From NCBI GenBank assembly GCA_947178085.1, contig CAMWWS010000225.1, positions 1 through 5,129 of the forward strand: 5,129 nt of DNA, read 5' to 3'. The DNA comes from an uncultured Lachnospiraceae bacterium (lineage in GTDB: Bacteria; Bacillota_A; Clostridia; Lachnospirales; Lachnospiraceae). The notes beneath the pieces were generated by a model, which saw only the letters and a program-made list of their open reading frames with translations, ran no database searches and was not told the DNA's origin. The position numbers and the translations under genes were made by a program. Shown here one piece after another: positions 5,109 to 5,129 of the stretch (position 1 is its first letter; every line of letters starts with the position of its first letter).

Positions 5109-5129
5109 CTTATAAAATCTCCAACAGAT

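Overview
The window suggests a low-GC Firmicute, probably a clostridial, Lachnospiraceae-like anaerobe. The reasons are A+T-rich coding sequence on the left, strong GGAGG-type ribosome sites, sigma-A-like promoters, and Firmicute-type families (DUF1062, OhrR-type MarR, thioredoxin-type glutathione peroxidase). The taxonomic placement is an inference. No rRNA, tRNA, CRISPR array or transposase was found.

Left block (1-2952, all + strand): a DUF1062 zinc-ribbon protein is followed by three genes that look like one transcription unit: a class I SAM-dependent methyltransferase, a transglutaminase-like cysteine enzyme and a divergent protein-kinase-fold protein. An extended -10 promoter for this unit lies inside the last codons of the DUF1062 gene. 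The substrates of the three enzymes cannot be read from sequence. Their grouping is the least explained part of the window.

Intergenic region (2953-3255): a weak terminator follows the kinase gene. Next come a leftward promoter with a short 30-codon reading frame that looks like a gene remnant, an imperfect direct repeat around that remnant, and then a strong rightward promoter whose -10 box sits in a palindrome resembling OhrR operators.

Redox operon (3256-4637, + strand): a Cys-type glutathione peroxidase, a short flavodoxin-like protein and an OhrR-type MarR peroxide sensor. The likely circuit is autoregulation. OhrR would repress the operon at the palindrome, be oxidised by organic peroxide at Cys16 and release the promoter, so that the peroxidase is made.

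Right end (4638-5129): a short + strand reading frame resembling the first helix of a GNAT acetyltransferase looks like a remnant. It runs into the 3' end of a leftward gene for a small unrecognised protein with two predicted membrane segments. That gene is richer in G+C than the left block, and its 5' end may lie beyond the window.

The window reads as accessory or rearranged chromosome: small enzyme genes, two gene-like fragments and changes of composition around one compact, well-preserved peroxide-response operon.
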